Shown one piece after another: positions 53,801 to 63,881 of a stretch of 64,000 nt of DNA. The notes beneath the pieces are model-generated. The model was not told the origin of the DNA. It worked only from the letters and a program-made list of their open reading frames with translations, and ran no database searches. A program made the translations under genes and the position numbers. The number at the start of each line of letters is the position of its first letter. The stretch's first letter is position 1. Source of the DNA: Dromaius novaehollandiae (Eukaryota > Chordata > Aves > Casuariiformes > Dromaiidae). Location: NCBI RefSeq assembly GCF_036370855.1, contig NC_088099.1, positions 28,177,501 through 28,241,500 of the forward strand. The letters run 5' to 3'.

Positions 53801-56800
53801 GGGATTTAATTTTTCTGATTGGACTTACATTGTACAGGTCTCGTTTTCTAAACACAACTGCATTTTCTTAGTGCTACAAGATGTGCAACTGCCTCTGTCA
53901 TAGACTTGTGTTACAATGCTGTTAACTTTTGAGAGTTTATTTCAGCACGATTCAGTAATTTTGCAGGCATTGTTGTTGGCTGGAAGTACAATTAGGTGAG
54001 CTATAGATAATTAAAACAAATAGATGAGAATGTTGTAAAGACAAAGTACATCCAGTGTGCTAAAGCAAGTCACATGGGTGCTGGATGAAGTACCTTGAAA
54101 TGTATACAAATATGCTTGCATGTTGATTAAAGATTTGGTTGTGTTGGACAGCTGTTGTCCCTATTTGATGGACCTTCAGTTGATGAGCAGACTAAAGTAG
54201 GTTGCTGAATTGAGGGAACCTATTTGACTGTGTCTAAATTTTTTTCAGAAACCTAGGAGAGTGGAAGGCAGCTCAGAATCAGTTAATAATGTCTTTTTGG
54301 ATAAAACATATTCTCTCATGCCTTCCGCTTGGTACTTGATAATGCCAAATACCCAAACTGCTTCAGAAATTCCTTGGCCTTTGAGCCATACTAAATGATA
54401 CTAACTAAATACTAAATAAACGATACTAACTAAAAAAGATACTAACTAAATGGTTTCTCTTGGTTTAACTTGTTTCTTTTGGGGGTTAAGCTTAAATTTA
54501 GAAGTGTGGGCAATGCAGACATTACTACCGAATTTTACAGAAATGTAGATTTGTATAAGCTGTATAGTTTGCCTGAAAAGAGGCTTTTGAAAAATGAGTA
54601 AAATCAAGGTGTCTAGTAAGCAAACAATAACAGCAGCTCCTTTGTAGGAATTTTCTGGATTGCTTGGGAAGACCTGTGCCAGTATTACGATGTTATTTAT
54701 TTGAGCTGGAACCCAAGTCTTTTTAAAGAATCTACATGTATTCACAGGTTGGTCCAATAGAAAAACTTTTGTGTTGAGACATCACTAAATGTTTTGATGT
54801 GGTGTGTTTCCTTCCTTCCACTCTTCCTAGTTACAGCTGAAGAGGTTGGACTCTAACTATGCTCTCTTGAACCTGACTTGACACTTTTAAATTCTCAATC
54901 CAAACTTTGCTTTTGACTGCTTCTGTTGAAACTGCTGGGATCTCTGTGATGATGCTGTGGACCTAAGGCTGTGTAGCCAGATTCTGACATCTGTCCTATG
55001 TCTCTTCATCAGAATAGCAATCAGCCTTCTGTACAATCTATGTTTGTTTAAACAGTCACCAGGCAGTGCTCGAGTGGCATAACTTTTATCTGGAATTCAT
55101 TTTGCTGGACAGTTGCAAGTCATTTGTGCAGTGTATGTTGTCTTTGAAGATGTGGTCAGTGATGTCAGAGTATTTTACTTAAAGTAACTATGACTGATAA
55201 AAAATGGAGTTAGTTAATCTTCCTTGCTTATTGATTTTTTAGAACATGACATTTCTCTTCTACCTTGTATTCATTGTATTCAGTCTTGTCACTCAGCTTG
55301 AGAGTGCCTCTTTCTGTTTCTGAAAGGAAGGGTTTCTGTTTCTCTGCTCCACTGTACTGTACTCTGCCACTGCTTCCACCTTCTTTCTGTGTATGTTAGC
55401 TCTTCAAAAGCTCCTTCATCCGTAATAAAACTGCTGAGTTTCATCTGTAAAGGCTCCCTCCATCTTCATGTTCAAACTAATTCTGAAATAGACTGCCATG
55501 ATATAACAAGATGAAGTAATGTGTGCGTTATCCTCAAAGCTCATCTGTTTGTCTGTGTCTCTTACACTATTAGTGATCGTCATACCTCTGTGTGGGGAAA
55601 TGCTAAGCACAGTGGCAGTCATCATAAACAGTGGTGTAATGATGGCAATAGTTTGAAACTTGATTGATAACACAGCCTTCCACACATGCTGTTCAGTTAA
55701 AAAGTATGGGGAGGGAAGGTCAAGGGGATTTATAGATAGCTTTATCCACTTCTGTTCTCAGTGTGCCAACTTTGCATTCAAGCATCAGCACCTTTTGTTT
55801 TTTCACACCAAAACCTTGTCTAGGCAGTTCATGAGGCAGCAGAAAGATTTTGAAATAGAGTACCTCAAAGATTTTCAGTACATCTTGCAGGCAGCCTTCC
55901 AAACATGAAACAAACTAATTTTTAAATAAAAGTCCTCTGAATAAAAAACTGGAGGAAACAATTTGGTTAGATTTTGGAACTAACCATAGCTTGTATATGG
56001 AGTCCTACAGTTACGAAATCTAGGGTATTTTCCCTTCATATTAAATTTGGCATGTGCAATCATGACAATAACTGGCTAGTCCCAGGCTCCTTGAGTTGTT
56101 CAGCTTTTGCTGTGCTTTGTGTAGTTGCAGTCACTGTACCAAACAGTCAAGCTGTTTGTGTTTAGCATTTCCGATCATCACACTTGCATTGTAGCAAAGT
56201 CATTTATAAAACAAAATTGTAAGATAATGCTTCTCATACTGCTGTATTCTGTAGTCACTGTTACAGATTCCAGTAGAAAATTAACCTTCAGTAATTTTGT
56301 TACTGATGTTAAATAGCTCCCTATATATTTGGAGTTAGATTTCAAAACACAAATTAATGTCTTGCTCATCTAATAAAGTATCTGTATTACTTCTAGTACT
56401 TGGGATGCGAAACAAGGTCCAGTGAAGGATGCCTACAGCCTGGCCAATAATCCTCAGTACAAGCTAGAGGTCCAGTGTCCACAGGGTGGTGCTGCAGTCT
56501 GGGTTCTGCTTAGCAGACATATCACAGATAAGGTGCCACATTCTTTTTCTTATTTTTTCTGTATTACGAGTTCTATAATATCTTCTGTAAATCTTTCTGT
56601 ATAGCTCTCTGTATTATTAGAATATTACTACTAATACTTTCCTGTTTTTTTTTTTTTAATTCAGCAGGTACACATACCTGAGTACAAGTTTGTTGAAACA
56701 GACCCAGAATAAAAGTTGACTGAGGTCATTATATTCCACTCCTAGTGCATGGATGTGTAGAATGTAGCTCTTACAGCATCTATCTGTTCACTATGTTTAA

Positions 56801-59800
56801 AAAGAAGTTAAAAAAAAACTTTTTATGGTACTGAAGTAACTCTCCATTCAGAGGCCTGAACTCTTTCCAGTGAAATTAGTTGCAATCTACTTATTTCAGA
56901 CATTTTTTTAAAGAATTACATTAGGTATCTCCATAAATAAAAATACCATATCATAACATGTGGTGGTCAAAAGGGGATGATTAAAACATGTACTTGATTC
57001 TGATCACACATTAGTTACATTCCATAGAAGTGTATAACTCTTCTTAATTTGTTTTTTTATAGGATGACTTTGCACACAATCGGGAGTTCATTACAATGGT
57101 TGTGTACAAGACTGATGGCAAAAAAGTTTACTATCCAGGTTAGTGCATCTTAATTGCCAGGAAGATGATGCTTAGAAATGAATGAAGACTTGAAGACTTG
57201 CGGGGAAGAAGAGAGGCATGCTTTGCTTTAAAACTGCAGTTCTCATTCTTATAGGAGAGGATCAGTCTTCTGAAATGGTCATTTGGCCCTCTTTGATCAC
57301 CTTGAACAATCTACACTGAAGGAATGAGCCCAGCTGTACACGGCAGAGATAGAAGGGGTTAACCCTGCTGACACTAATTTTGGCACAGCATTTTCTTCGT
57401 TGTTTTGTTTCTTTTGCAGTGGCGATAGTTGATACTTGGAAGTGATAATGTGCTTCTAATTATCAAATAACAATTATCCCCCACATTTGTGGAATTGTTT
57501 AAAGATTTACAGCTTCCACTAAATGAAAATAATCAATGTTAATTGTTATATGAACGTGACTTAGCAAACCACCTAAGCAAACTCGTGAAAGATGTGTTTA
57601 AGTGTTCAACTTCAGGCACGGAATGTTTAAGAAAAATATTGAGATGCCCAACTTTTACTAAAGCGTTGGTCTTTACAGGTCAGATTCTATTTGCCTTGAG
57701 AAGAAGGGGGTTGGTTTTTGGAGCTTTGTTTTAGCTGCAAAAACACTACATATGTTTTATCTCAACAGACAGATAGCAGGTCTGAGACCCAGGTTGCTTT
57801 TGTCTTAACTTAGGAAATAGATGCAATGCCCAGCTTGAATGGACAGTCAGACTGCAACTTAAACATAGAACTGCTAATACCTTATTTGTTTTTTAGATTG
57901 AGTTAGAGGTCTCAGTGTAACAAATATTCCTTGGATTCATCCAGTGAAGATGCATCCTAGGAAAGGCAGGATTTGGCCTGTTGCTTTTGCCAATGTGGAG
58001 CCTCTTCAGTACTGTGCTTGAATTTTTAAGGTAGCTCCTCATACAGCAGTTAGAGATTAGAGAGTACATTTTAAAGTTGTTTTGAACAGAGTGGAATTTG
58101 GGATATTTCTATCGGAACAGCTGGTGAGGGCTGAGTTGTTCATCTGTTGTCTTGTTTGGTGAACTCTGCAAAAAATTCTTTTAGAATCCAAGCTGTCTTT
58201 CTGCAGAAAACATCCTTTGAGACCTGAGCAAATCATTGTCTATTGTTGCAAAGTCCTGTTAAAGCAACCGCTTCTCCTTGCTGCCCAAGACATGCTTCTG
58301 ATGTTAGTAGTACTACAGCAGCGCTCACTTTTACATGTTTGCTTAGAGCAAACCGAACAAATTGTACAGTGGAGGGAACTGTTTCATTTGTGCTTGAAAG
58401 ATAGAGTTGTCCAGCAGGACTGTTAACAAGAACTGGATGACTCGTGTTTTGTCTTGCTACCCAAATTCTTTTATAAACTTTTAATCTCACCAGCTCAAAC
58501 TTGTTTAAAACCTTTGTCCATGGAAATAGATTTGTCAAGCTACAGTATTATTTTCACCATCTGTTAAAATTAGATCAGAACAAAGCTGTTTAATCCTTTG
58601 GCACTGAGACTGGGATTTCCCATTCCTAAACTTCTCATTGTTTTATATTAATCCTTCCCTTCTTGTGGAGAACATAAAGGGCCTGATCCTGGCTCTTAAA
58701 ATAATTGGCTAGACTTGTTCCTGCTTCACCGAAATCAAAAGTCTGGAAAGAACTGATTAGAGGCCAAATAGCAAATTACATGGTATCACTGTGAAAGCAG
58801 TTACTTAAAATATTTATAATAAATAGTGCATTTGCACTGATACTGGGATGCAACTACATCTGAGTCATGATCACAGGGATTTTGACTGTCTGTCTGTCTG
58901 TGTGTGTTTGTGTTAGGGAGAGTGGATGATGATTAAATAAATGAACATGTTTTAAAGTCGTCTTTACCAAGTGGCCAAAGATTTTAGCAGTCTGCATTCT
59001 GGAACTGCCCTGCCAGTGGAGAAGGGGTATCTGTAACAGACTCCTCTTCAGGAGAATTTTAAGGAGTGTTCAAAGATTTCTTATCTTTATCCTCACATTT
59101 TATTTAAAGAATCACAGTAGGTCTCCTTAGAATAGAGACACTGGTGGGAGATGGATAAGCTGTTCTTGCAAGACTTGGGATTTAAGCTGCATTTTCTAGT
59201 GCAGATTTTTTTGTCCTTTGATGTGTGGTGTACCTTTCCTGAAAATGATAGTTGCTCTTAAGGTTTTTTAATCCTTTTTATGAGCAAATCTTTAATGCTC
59301 TATTCTTTCTGAAGCACTCAAGTCTGGTTATAGTCTAACCTTAATACCAACAATCTGACTTTCCTGGCAAAATTCACTGATATAAAATGACTAAGGAATT
59401 TACTGAGCCAGGGGATTTTTTGATGAGGAAAAGTGTTCATCTTTTTTTTTTTTTCTTTTTTTTTCTTTTCTTTTCAGCTGATCCTCCTCCATATATTGAT
59501 GGTATTCGGATCAACAGTCCCCATTATCTGACCAAGATAAAGTTGACCTCTCCAGGGTCCCATACGTTTACCTTAGTGGTGTCCCAGTATGAGAAACAAA
59601 ACACTATCCATTACACCATCAGGGTATGTACTGTTGATTTCATAATGAATTTAAGCAAATATACTAAAGAGAAAGTGAACTTTCCTTGTAAATTTGATGA
59701 ACAAATATACTTTTGCATTGATACTGTTATTTTGGGGAGGAAGGAAATGAGTGATGCAGCAAAAATGCTGATGAAGTGCTTTATAATGTTCTCGATTATA

Positions 59801-62800
59801 GTTAAGACAATATAGTGCCCATATATTTAGTAATGAAATTTTAATCTTCCCTACTTTGCAACACAGGTGTGATGTAAAATTGTAAACAACAACTAATCAG
59901 CTGAAAAATACTTCTATTTCCTGGAGTAAAAATTTGGTATCTGCATACCGGCAGAGCATTGGCTCTCTATGTATACAGCATTAGCCTATTTTAGATCTCA
60001 GTTAAGATTTAACATTTTCTGATTTCTCTAAGTTATTATCTTTTATACTCAACTCCAAGGGTGAATTTTTTCCTCACCTACTTTGATCAGCCACCACTTC
60101 CTTCTCCTCCCCCCGATGCCATCTTAGATGTCCTTACCAAAGATGCCATCTGGGAAAGGATGGGTAAGAAGGAAAGAGGTGGTTGGAGCCCAAGTTTTAG
60201 AGTCTCATTTCCTTTGTGGTGATGTTTTGGGCATGTAGTGAGCAAGTCTCTAAAAATGATGTGTATGCAATGCTGTTTCGTTTTTTTTGTTTATTTGTTT
60301 TAAGGGGGGAGAGATTTAACTTTTCATGTTTTCATATGAAAAGGGCAAGATGAATGCATGACCAGCTTCTTCTTTTACAACATAGGTGTATTCCTTGTGC
60401 AAGTTTACCTTTTCCAAGATCCCTGCACCTTACACTATTTCTAAACGGGTAAAGAAACTTTTTTTTTTATGGGTCACTGGATAACAATTCTGTTTTGGCT
60501 TCTCCAGATTTGAGATGTACAAGGTTGTTAAGTATATTTTTATACTAATGCCTAAAAATGTCAGGTTAGATCGTCTTCCAGCAAATGAAGCTTAACAAAG
60601 CTAACGAATGCTCAATCTGAGCATAATTAGCATAAGACCAATCCTGTACTTAAGTAACACATAACTTGCCCAGCAGTTAGCTGCACTGCAAGCATAATTC
60701 ATACCAACATAAAAGTTCTTGGGCTGGCTGACTCTGTTCAGGATGGTGGCTTAACTTTTACTGGTGTAAGAATCCTATTTGGTATATAAACTTCGTCTTC
60801 ACTGCAAAGGAGGTTGGTAGAACTGTATCAATGCAAATACACCATAAAGCCTTTGGAGAATAGACTGGCCTTTAGAATAACAACCTGTGCCACAGTATGC
60901 AACTACTCTGCAAAGATCAGATTGTGCCACTAGAACTGCAGAGTAAAAGCCCTGCAAGTGTTGCTCGTTTTCTCTTGAGACACATGCATGATTTTCTTGG
61001 GAAAATTCTTGGCCTTATGGGATAAAATCAGCAGTGAGAAACTATAGGCACCAGTACCAAGACTGTGACAAACAGACTTAGATTGGCAGTAACATAATAC
61101 ATTACTGTTCTTACATTTTGTATAAGACATCTCAAAGGACTGTTGTCACTAGGCACAGCACTCATACTGTCAAATAGTATCATGGCAACATTTCCATGGT
61201 TCATTTCCTGTAGAAATGCCCCTTGAGAGTACAGCAACAGGGGCAAGGGCAAGAAACTTGACTGAAATCTAGTCAGAGGCCCAGGCAGTTTGGGGGCCAG
61301 CTGCTATTAGTATTTCAGCTATCTACATGAGCTGCAGTTATACCTTCAACTGAAATGTAAATATAGCCAAGAGCTCACAGGATAGTGCAGCTGGCTTCCA
61401 AACTTGTCATCTTTGAGGGTTTTGAGCACTGAGTAAAGAAATTAATTCCCTGGAAAAAAAATCTGTTCACTGCTGGTTTGATATTGGGGGGGAGAAGTAA
61501 CATACGAGGAGTATATCTCAGCTAGAATTTTGTGTGAATGACTGGCTTGTCTTACAAGTCTAACCTTTCATTTTAATGACTATTAGGAGGAACTTGCAGA
61601 CAGATGGCCTGTATTTCAAAGTCTGAGCAGCATTCTTTCTCTTGTATTTATTTGTCTTGTTGGAACCTGTCCTTATGGATATCTTTGATGTGCCTGGAAT
61701 GCTGGTTCTTAACGTGCGTACAGGTGACTGGACAGTGCTGGAAAGAATGTCTTTGAAAGCAAGGGTTACAACACCAGTATTGTACTCCCCGCACTGCTGT
61801 TGTTTCTCATTCATTACAACAGAACGGTCTTTGAAAAAAAAAAAAAAAAAACCCTGCATAGTCCAGTAGTCATGGAATAGGTGAGAATATAGGTCCTTTG
61901 TTGCATGTAATTTCTAAAGGTCAGAAACATATAAATGTACTGAATACATCTATATTTTCCACTTTAATAAAGGATCTAAGGCCTTGATCTAAGTGGCTGT
62001 AAGACTGTAGCGAGACTTTCTGAATACTTAAACATTCTGACTCACACTTAAAAATTAGGAGGGATTACTAAAATCAGTGGCATCTAAAGTGAGAGGAGCC
62101 TAGTCTTGTTTTGTCTGTACATACATGCAATATAAATCTTCTTCAGTGTATAAAATGCTTTCTGTACTTTTCTGTTAGGTTAACGGACAATGGAAAGGTC
62201 ACAGTGCTGGAGGATGTGGAAATTTCAGAGACAGCTACAAAAACAATCCCATTTATCAGTTTCAGCTGGACAAGAGTGGGCCATTATTAATTGAACTACG
62301 GGGACCAAGGTTTGTAGAGAATAAGCATGCATCAACACAGGGTATTATGTGCTAATGATAAACTTTGTTAGTATCCTCCAAGGAGATGGTAGGAAGCTCT
62401 TTGAAAATCGTGAGGTGCCATTTACTCTGCCACTAGTAGACCAGAGGAAGAACTGGATGTTAGTGCCCTATGGAGTATCTTTTATTTTGAAAGTTTCTCC
62501 CCTGAATTGCAAGGAATATTCATAGTTCAAGGACACACAGCTGTTACTGTCATAGAGTATACCTGTATTAACCACTACAGCCCAGCTATAAAAAGGGCTC
62601 AGGAGGGCTGAGTGAGGGAAAACTTAGAAAGTAGAATATAAAATAAGGCTTACAGTTCTCACAGTCCCATTCATATGACTTTGCACACAACACAGTGTTT
62701 CAGTGTGTTTAAAGATGCCTCATAAAGGACAGGAGAAATTGTTTACTCAGAACCGGTAGCCCCACTACTGAGATTACTTCCATGGATTCTATACAGGTCA

Positions 62801-63881
62801 AACTCCTGCAAAATTCCTACCTCAAAATAACAGTATTCAGAGTCTCTGAATACCAACATCTCCTAACATGCAATCAAGTGTGGGGGTTTTGTTTTGGTTT
62901 TTTCTTGGTTTGTTTTTTTGTGGTGGTGGTGGTTTTTGTAAAGCTGTATTACAGGCCCCCCAAAATGGCAGCGCTTCTATCCATCCTCTCCCCTCTCTGA
63001 CCGAACTCCTCTCCTCATGAAATGAGGATGAGTAAAGGCACTTCCATGAAGGTGTGGCTCTGCTGCTCCACTGTTTCTTTTGTATGTATTTATTTCCTGC
63101 GTTTTGATCTCGTATTTGGGTAGTTTGAATGACAGGGGCAAGGGTGCCTGATGGCTACATATATTAAGAGGTAGTGCACAAATTTTCTTAAGTTTTATAG
63201 TGCAACATGAGAAATTCTGCTGAGGTCACCAGCACTGATAGTGATCAGATCACGCCCCATGTCCTGTGCCACTCAGCACATTCAGTATGTCACCTCTAGC
63301 TTAACCACTTGAGGTATGCTTACGTGCAGAGGAAGAAAACTAGCAGAGATTCCCCATGTGGTATAGTTCTGAACCGAAATACGCTGTCTTCCTCCAAAGT
63401 CTATATTCATATCATAGTAAGTTTGACTAGCATTTGTCACAAATGTGACGGAACTTTCAGATGTGTTCCAGTTCTACTCTATAGCTTTTAATAAATCGGT
63501 CTCTCCATGATAATCCCGACCATCCAAATAACTAAAGTAACAACCTGTCACTTTACTTGTAGGCAATACAGTGTTGGTTTTGAACTTGTCACTGTCTCAA
63601 CAGTAGGAGATCCTGGTTCCTCTGGCTTTCAGAAAAAGAATAGTGGTGACTACAGGTAATAGCTCACTTAATGAAATCTTAGAGGTCAGAAACAGTATTT
63701 CAGATCTTAATTAACTAGTGGTTTCTTTTATCGTAGGTGTGGATTTTGCTACTTGGAAGTGGAGAATGTACTTGCTGGAGTTTACAACATCATCCCCACC
63801 ACCTTCCTGCCTCAACAAGAGGGTCCCTTTTTCTTAGACTTTAACAGTGCTACCCCTCTTAAAGTATCACAGCTTCAGTGA
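33688..63881 (+). CDS. CAPN7: Calpain-7 (PalBH), complete 21-exon coding region
   Basis: Calpain-7 is a cytosolic papain-fold cysteine protease. In the known family, tandem N-terminal MIT domains bind ESCRT-III proteins such as IST1 and CHMP1, linking the enzyme to endosomal sorting and cytokinesis. The coding exons add up to 2,442 nt (813 residues plus stop), the length I recall for the human protein. Expected order: two MIT domains (about 1-75 and 80-160), a variable linker (about 147-205), the calpain protease core (about 232-540) and two C2-like domains (about 541-700 and 702-813). Visible landmarks are SDCSF with catalytic Cys290, PTHAY with His458 and LKNPW with Asn478. No calmodulin-like EF-hand domain is present, as expected for this non-classical calpain. 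All 20 introns begin GT and end AG, and all phases agree. The gene looks intact. Family membership is recognised from sequence; function is taken from the family. Confidence 0.97.
38264..38372 (+). CDS. CAPN7: CAPN7 coding exon 2 (residues 35-71)
   Basis: It completes the first MIT domain: [14 protein letters not shown], then [21 protein letters not shown]. The acceptor is CCCTGCAG and the donor is GTGGGT, leaving one base of codon 71 (phase 1). Intron 2 (1,668 bp) holds a large antisense CR1 fragment. Confidence 0.96.
38828..39711 (-). mobile_element. CR1 LINE fragment in CAPN7 intron 2
   Basis: The + strand reads as the reverse complement of a CR1 3' region. Landmarks are AATCACAGGATTGCTGAG, GGAAGGGACCTCAGGAGG, CAGCTCCCTCAGCCTATCC, TATTCCAGCTGGGG and TTGATGAGGGTGCACTCTG. 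It covers roughly 880 bp, is 5'-truncated as usual for CR1, and is moderately diverged. It lies antisense to CAPN7. Confidence 0.92.
40041..40198 (+). CDS. CAPN7: CAPN7 coding exon 3 (residues 71-123)
   Basis: It encodes the core of the second MIT domain, with [18 protein letters not shown] and [15 protein letters not shown]. The acceptor is TTCATTTAG and the donor is GTATGT, ending on a codon boundary. Intron 3 (2,257 bp) contains a short G run near 42065 and nothing else I recognise. Confidence 0.96.
42456..42523 (+). CDS. CAPN7: CAPN7 coding exon 4 (residues 124-146)
   Basis: It is a 68-nt exon ending the second MIT domain, with [11 protein letters not shown]. The acceptor is ATTTAAG|G, a less common AAG type. 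An upstream TAG at 42433-42435 would add 20 nt and break the frame, so 42456 is preferred. The donor is GTGAGT, phase 2. I recognise nothing in intron 4 (1,254 bp). Confidence 0.93.
43778..43978 (+). CDS. CAPN7: CAPN7 coding exon 5, interdomain linker (residues 146-213)
   Basis: It encodes the Ser/Lys/Pro-rich linker between the MIT domains and the protease, ending in the conserved [12 protein letters not shown]. The middle diverges most from the remembered human sequence, as expected for a disordered linker. The acceptor is TTTTAG and the donor is GTGAGA, phase 2. I see no other feature in intron 5 (589 bp). Confidence 0.95.
44568..44654 (+). CDS. CAPN7: CAPN7 coding exon 6 (residues 213-242)
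   Basis: It leads into the protease core with [11 protein letters not shown] and [13 protein letters not shown], both closely matching calpain-7. The acceptor is CTCGCAG and the donor is GTAAGT, phase 2. Intron 6 (844 bp) contains a MIR-type SINE relic. Confidence 0.96.
44868..45080 (+). mobile_element. MIR-type SINE relic in CAPN7 intron 6, sense
   Basis: The sequence begins with a tRNA-like head (TGTGGCCTGTAAGG, TGGACTGGGC, CGGGTCCATTCCC). It continues into the MIR core with CTCTGCCTCAGGTATCCC and TGTAAAATGAAACTGATAAC. This is the order of a MIR/CORE-SINE on the + strand. Divergence fits an ancient amniote insertion. Confidence 0.7.
45499..45625 (+). CDS. CAPN7: CAPN7 coding exon 7 (residues 242-284)
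   Basis: It encodes the start of the protease core: [15 protein letters not shown], then [17 protein letters not shown] and SSFSIKQ. It stops just before the catalytic cysteine. The acceptor is AATCTAG and the donor is GTAAGT, on a codon boundary. I recognise nothing in intron 7 (795 bp). Confidence 0.96.
46421..46506 (+). CDS. CAPN7: CAPN7 coding exon 8, catalytic Cys290 (residues 285-313)
   Basis: It encodes [20 protein letters not shown]. The cysteine in SDCSF is residue 290, the nucleophile of the calpain active site. The acceptor is TTTACAG and the donor is GTAAAT, phase 2. I recognise nothing in intron 8 (1,096 bp) beyond a G/T-rich patch near 47165-47218 and the pyrimidine tract before exon 9. 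Confidence 0.97.
47603..47696 (+). CDS. CAPN7: CAPN7 coding exon 9 (residues 313-344)
   Basis: It continues protease subdomain 1 with [19 protein letters not shown] and [10 protein letters not shown] long T tract (47582-47595) precedes the CAACAG acceptor. The donor is GTAAAT, on a codon boundary. Intron 9 (1,660 bp) holds a 40-T run, a CR1 fragment and a MIR relic. Confidence 0.96.
47799..47838 (+). repeat. Poly-T run of 40 in CAPN7 intron 9
   Basis: This is an uninterrupted T homopolymer beginning 103 bp after exon 9. It could be an antisense poly-A tail or a slippage product; no retroposed body is recognisable beside it. Confidence 0.95.
48095..48335 (+). mobile_element. Old CR1-type fragment in CAPN7 intron 9
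   Basis: Landmarks AGAACTAGAAAAGGTCCAGA, AAGGAGAAGAGATG, GGGGTATGACAGAACTTC and ACAAATAGGGGCATAAAT follow the order of a sense CR1 3' segment. The copy is short and strongly diverged. Confidence 0.6.
49050..49195 (-). mobile_element. MIR-type SINE relic in CAPN7 intron 9, antisense
   Basis: The + strand shows the reverse-complement MIR core: CATCACCCCCATTTTACATA, AGGGAAATTGAGGCACG, CACAGCTCACCCAGTGACC and AAAGAGCTGGCAATAGAAT. It is old and degraded. Confidence 0.65.
49357..49503 (+). CDS. CAPN7: CAPN7 coding exon 10 (residues 345-393)
   Basis: It encodes [20 protein letters not shown] and [19 protein letters not shown], highly conserved parts of the calpain core. The acceptor is TTGCACAG and the donor is GTAAGT, on a codon boundary. 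Intron 10 (1,443 bp) contains a strong inverted-repeat hairpin at 50084-50145. Confidence 0.97.
50084..50145 (+). repeat. 62-nt imperfect hairpin in CAPN7 intron 10
   Basis: The outer arms CTTGATAATCA (50084-50094) and TGATTATCAAG (50135-50145) are exact complements. They continue through a three-base stem with one mismatch to an inner stem GAAGGT/ACCTTC (50103-50108 and 50122-50127), leaving a 13-nt loop. About 20 of 25 arm positions pair. It could be a small structured RNA, a relic of a palindromic transposon or chance; no expression evidence is available. Confidence 0.6.
50947..51053 (+). CDS. CAPN7: CAPN7 coding exon 11 (residues 394-429)
   Basis: It encodes [20 protein letters not shown] and FRMLYQR, linking protease subdomains 1 and 2. 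The acceptor is ATTTCAG and the donor is GTAGAA, which is weaker than consensus; phase 2. Intron 11 (1,524 bp) holds a tandem 30-bp duplication. Confidence 0.96.
52281..52340 (+). repeat. Tandem 30-bp duplication in CAPN7 intron 11
   Basis: Two head-to-tail copies (52281-52310 and 52311-52340) start GACAAACACTGC and end AATGAAA. They differ at one base (TACAATG against TATAATG). The near identity points to a recent slippage or duplication event. It lies about 240 bp upstream of exon 12. Confidence 0.95.
52578..52698 (+). CDS. CAPN7: CAPN7 coding exon 12, catalytic His458 (residues 429-469)
   Basis: It encodes [20 protein letters not shown], then [19 protein letters not shown]. The histidine in PTHAY is residue 458 of the catalytic triad. 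The acceptor is TGAACAG and the donor is GTATCA, on a codon boundary. Intron 12 is short (250 bp). Confidence 0.97.
52949..53093 (+). CDS. CAPN7: CAPN7 coding exon 13, catalytic Asn478 (residues 470-518)
   Basis: It encodes [20 protein letters not shown]. The Asn in KNPW is residue 478, third member of the triad. [11 protein letters not shown] follows. The acceptor is TTCTTTAG and the donor is GTAATA, phase 1. Intron 13 (1,554 bp) has a small GATACTAACTAAA repeat near its 3' end. Confidence 0.97.
54397..54450 (+). repeat. Short GATACTAACTAAA repeat in intron 13
   Basis: Three exact copies of the 13-mer lie at 54397-54409, 54422-54434 and 54438-54450, with CTAAATA-like filler between. The CTAAC core resembles a branch-point motif, and the array ends about 200 bp before exon 14. 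Confidence 0.8.
54648..54747 (+). CDS. CAPN7: CAPN7 coding exon 14 (residues 518-551)
   Basis: It encodes [20 protein letters not shown] and FKESTCIH, the end of the calpain core and entry to the first C2-like domain. The acceptor is TTTGTAG. The donor GTTGGT is weak, phase 2. The residue before LF is Ser, where I recall Gly in human. I recognise nothing in intron 14 (1,649 bp). Confidence 0.95.
56397..56532 (+). CDS. CAPN7: CAPN7 coding exon 15 (residues 551-596)
   Basis: It encodes [20 protein letters not shown] and [14 protein letters not shown], part of the first C2-like domain. The acceptor is TTCTAG. The donor AAG|GTGCCA is weak, on a codon boundary. I see nothing distinctive in intron 15 (530 bp). 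Confidence 0.96.
57063..57138 (+). CDS. CAPN7: CAPN7 coding exon 16 (residues 597-622)
   Basis: It encodes [20 protein letters not shown] and KVYYP. The acceptor is TTTATAG and the donor is GTTAGT, phase 1. I recognise nothing in intron 16 (2,339 bp) except the long pyrimidine tract before exon 17. Confidence 0.96.
59478..59623 (+). CDS. CAPN7: CAPN7 coding exon 17 (residues 622-670)
   Basis: It encodes [20 protein letters not shown] and [19 protein letters not shown], closing the first C2-like domain. An unusually long T-rich tract (about 59442-59474) precedes the TTTCAG acceptor. The donor is GTATGT, on a codon boundary. I recognise nothing in intron 17 (762 bp). Confidence 0.97.
60386..60448 (+). 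CDS. CAPN7: CAPN7 coding exon 18 (residues 671-691)
   Basis: It is the smallest coding exon (63 nt, exactly 21 codons): [12 protein letters not shown], then TISKR, just before the last C2-like domain. Phases are 0 at both ends, so skipping it would keep the frame. The acceptor is ACATAG and the donor is GTAAAG. I recognise nothing certain in intron 18 (1,730 bp). Confidence 0.95.
62179..62309 (+). CDS. CAPN7: CAPN7 coding exon 19 (residues 692-735)
   Basis: It begins the second C2-like domain with [36 protein letters not shown] and GP. The GGCGNF and NNPIYQF motifs are typical of this domain. The acceptor is CTGTTAG and the donor is GTTTGT, phase 2. Intron 19 (1,253 bp) contains a G/T-rich low-complexity patch near 62881-62938. 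Confidence 0.96.
63563..63655 (+). CDS. CAPN7: CAPN7 coding exon 20 (residues 735-766)
   Basis: It encodes [20 protein letters not shown] and a Lys-rich turn ending in SGDY. The acceptor is CTTGTAG and the donor is GTAATA, phase 2. The following intron is only 81 bp, the shortest in the gene. Confidence 0.96.
63737..63881 (+). CDS. CAPN7: CAPN7 coding exon 21 with stop (residues 766-813)
   Basis: It encodes [20 protein letters not shown], then [14 protein letters not shown] and the C-terminal VSQLQ followed by TGA. The length and terminal LQ agree with the family, so the protein is not truncated. The acceptor is TATCGTAG. Confidence 0.97.

Noticed and set aside
60600..60860. Possible old DNA-transposon relic in intron 18
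   Set aside because: Some phrases (TAGCTGCACTGCAAGC, CTTCACTGCAAAGG) recall sauropsid repeats, but I could not establish ordered similarity.
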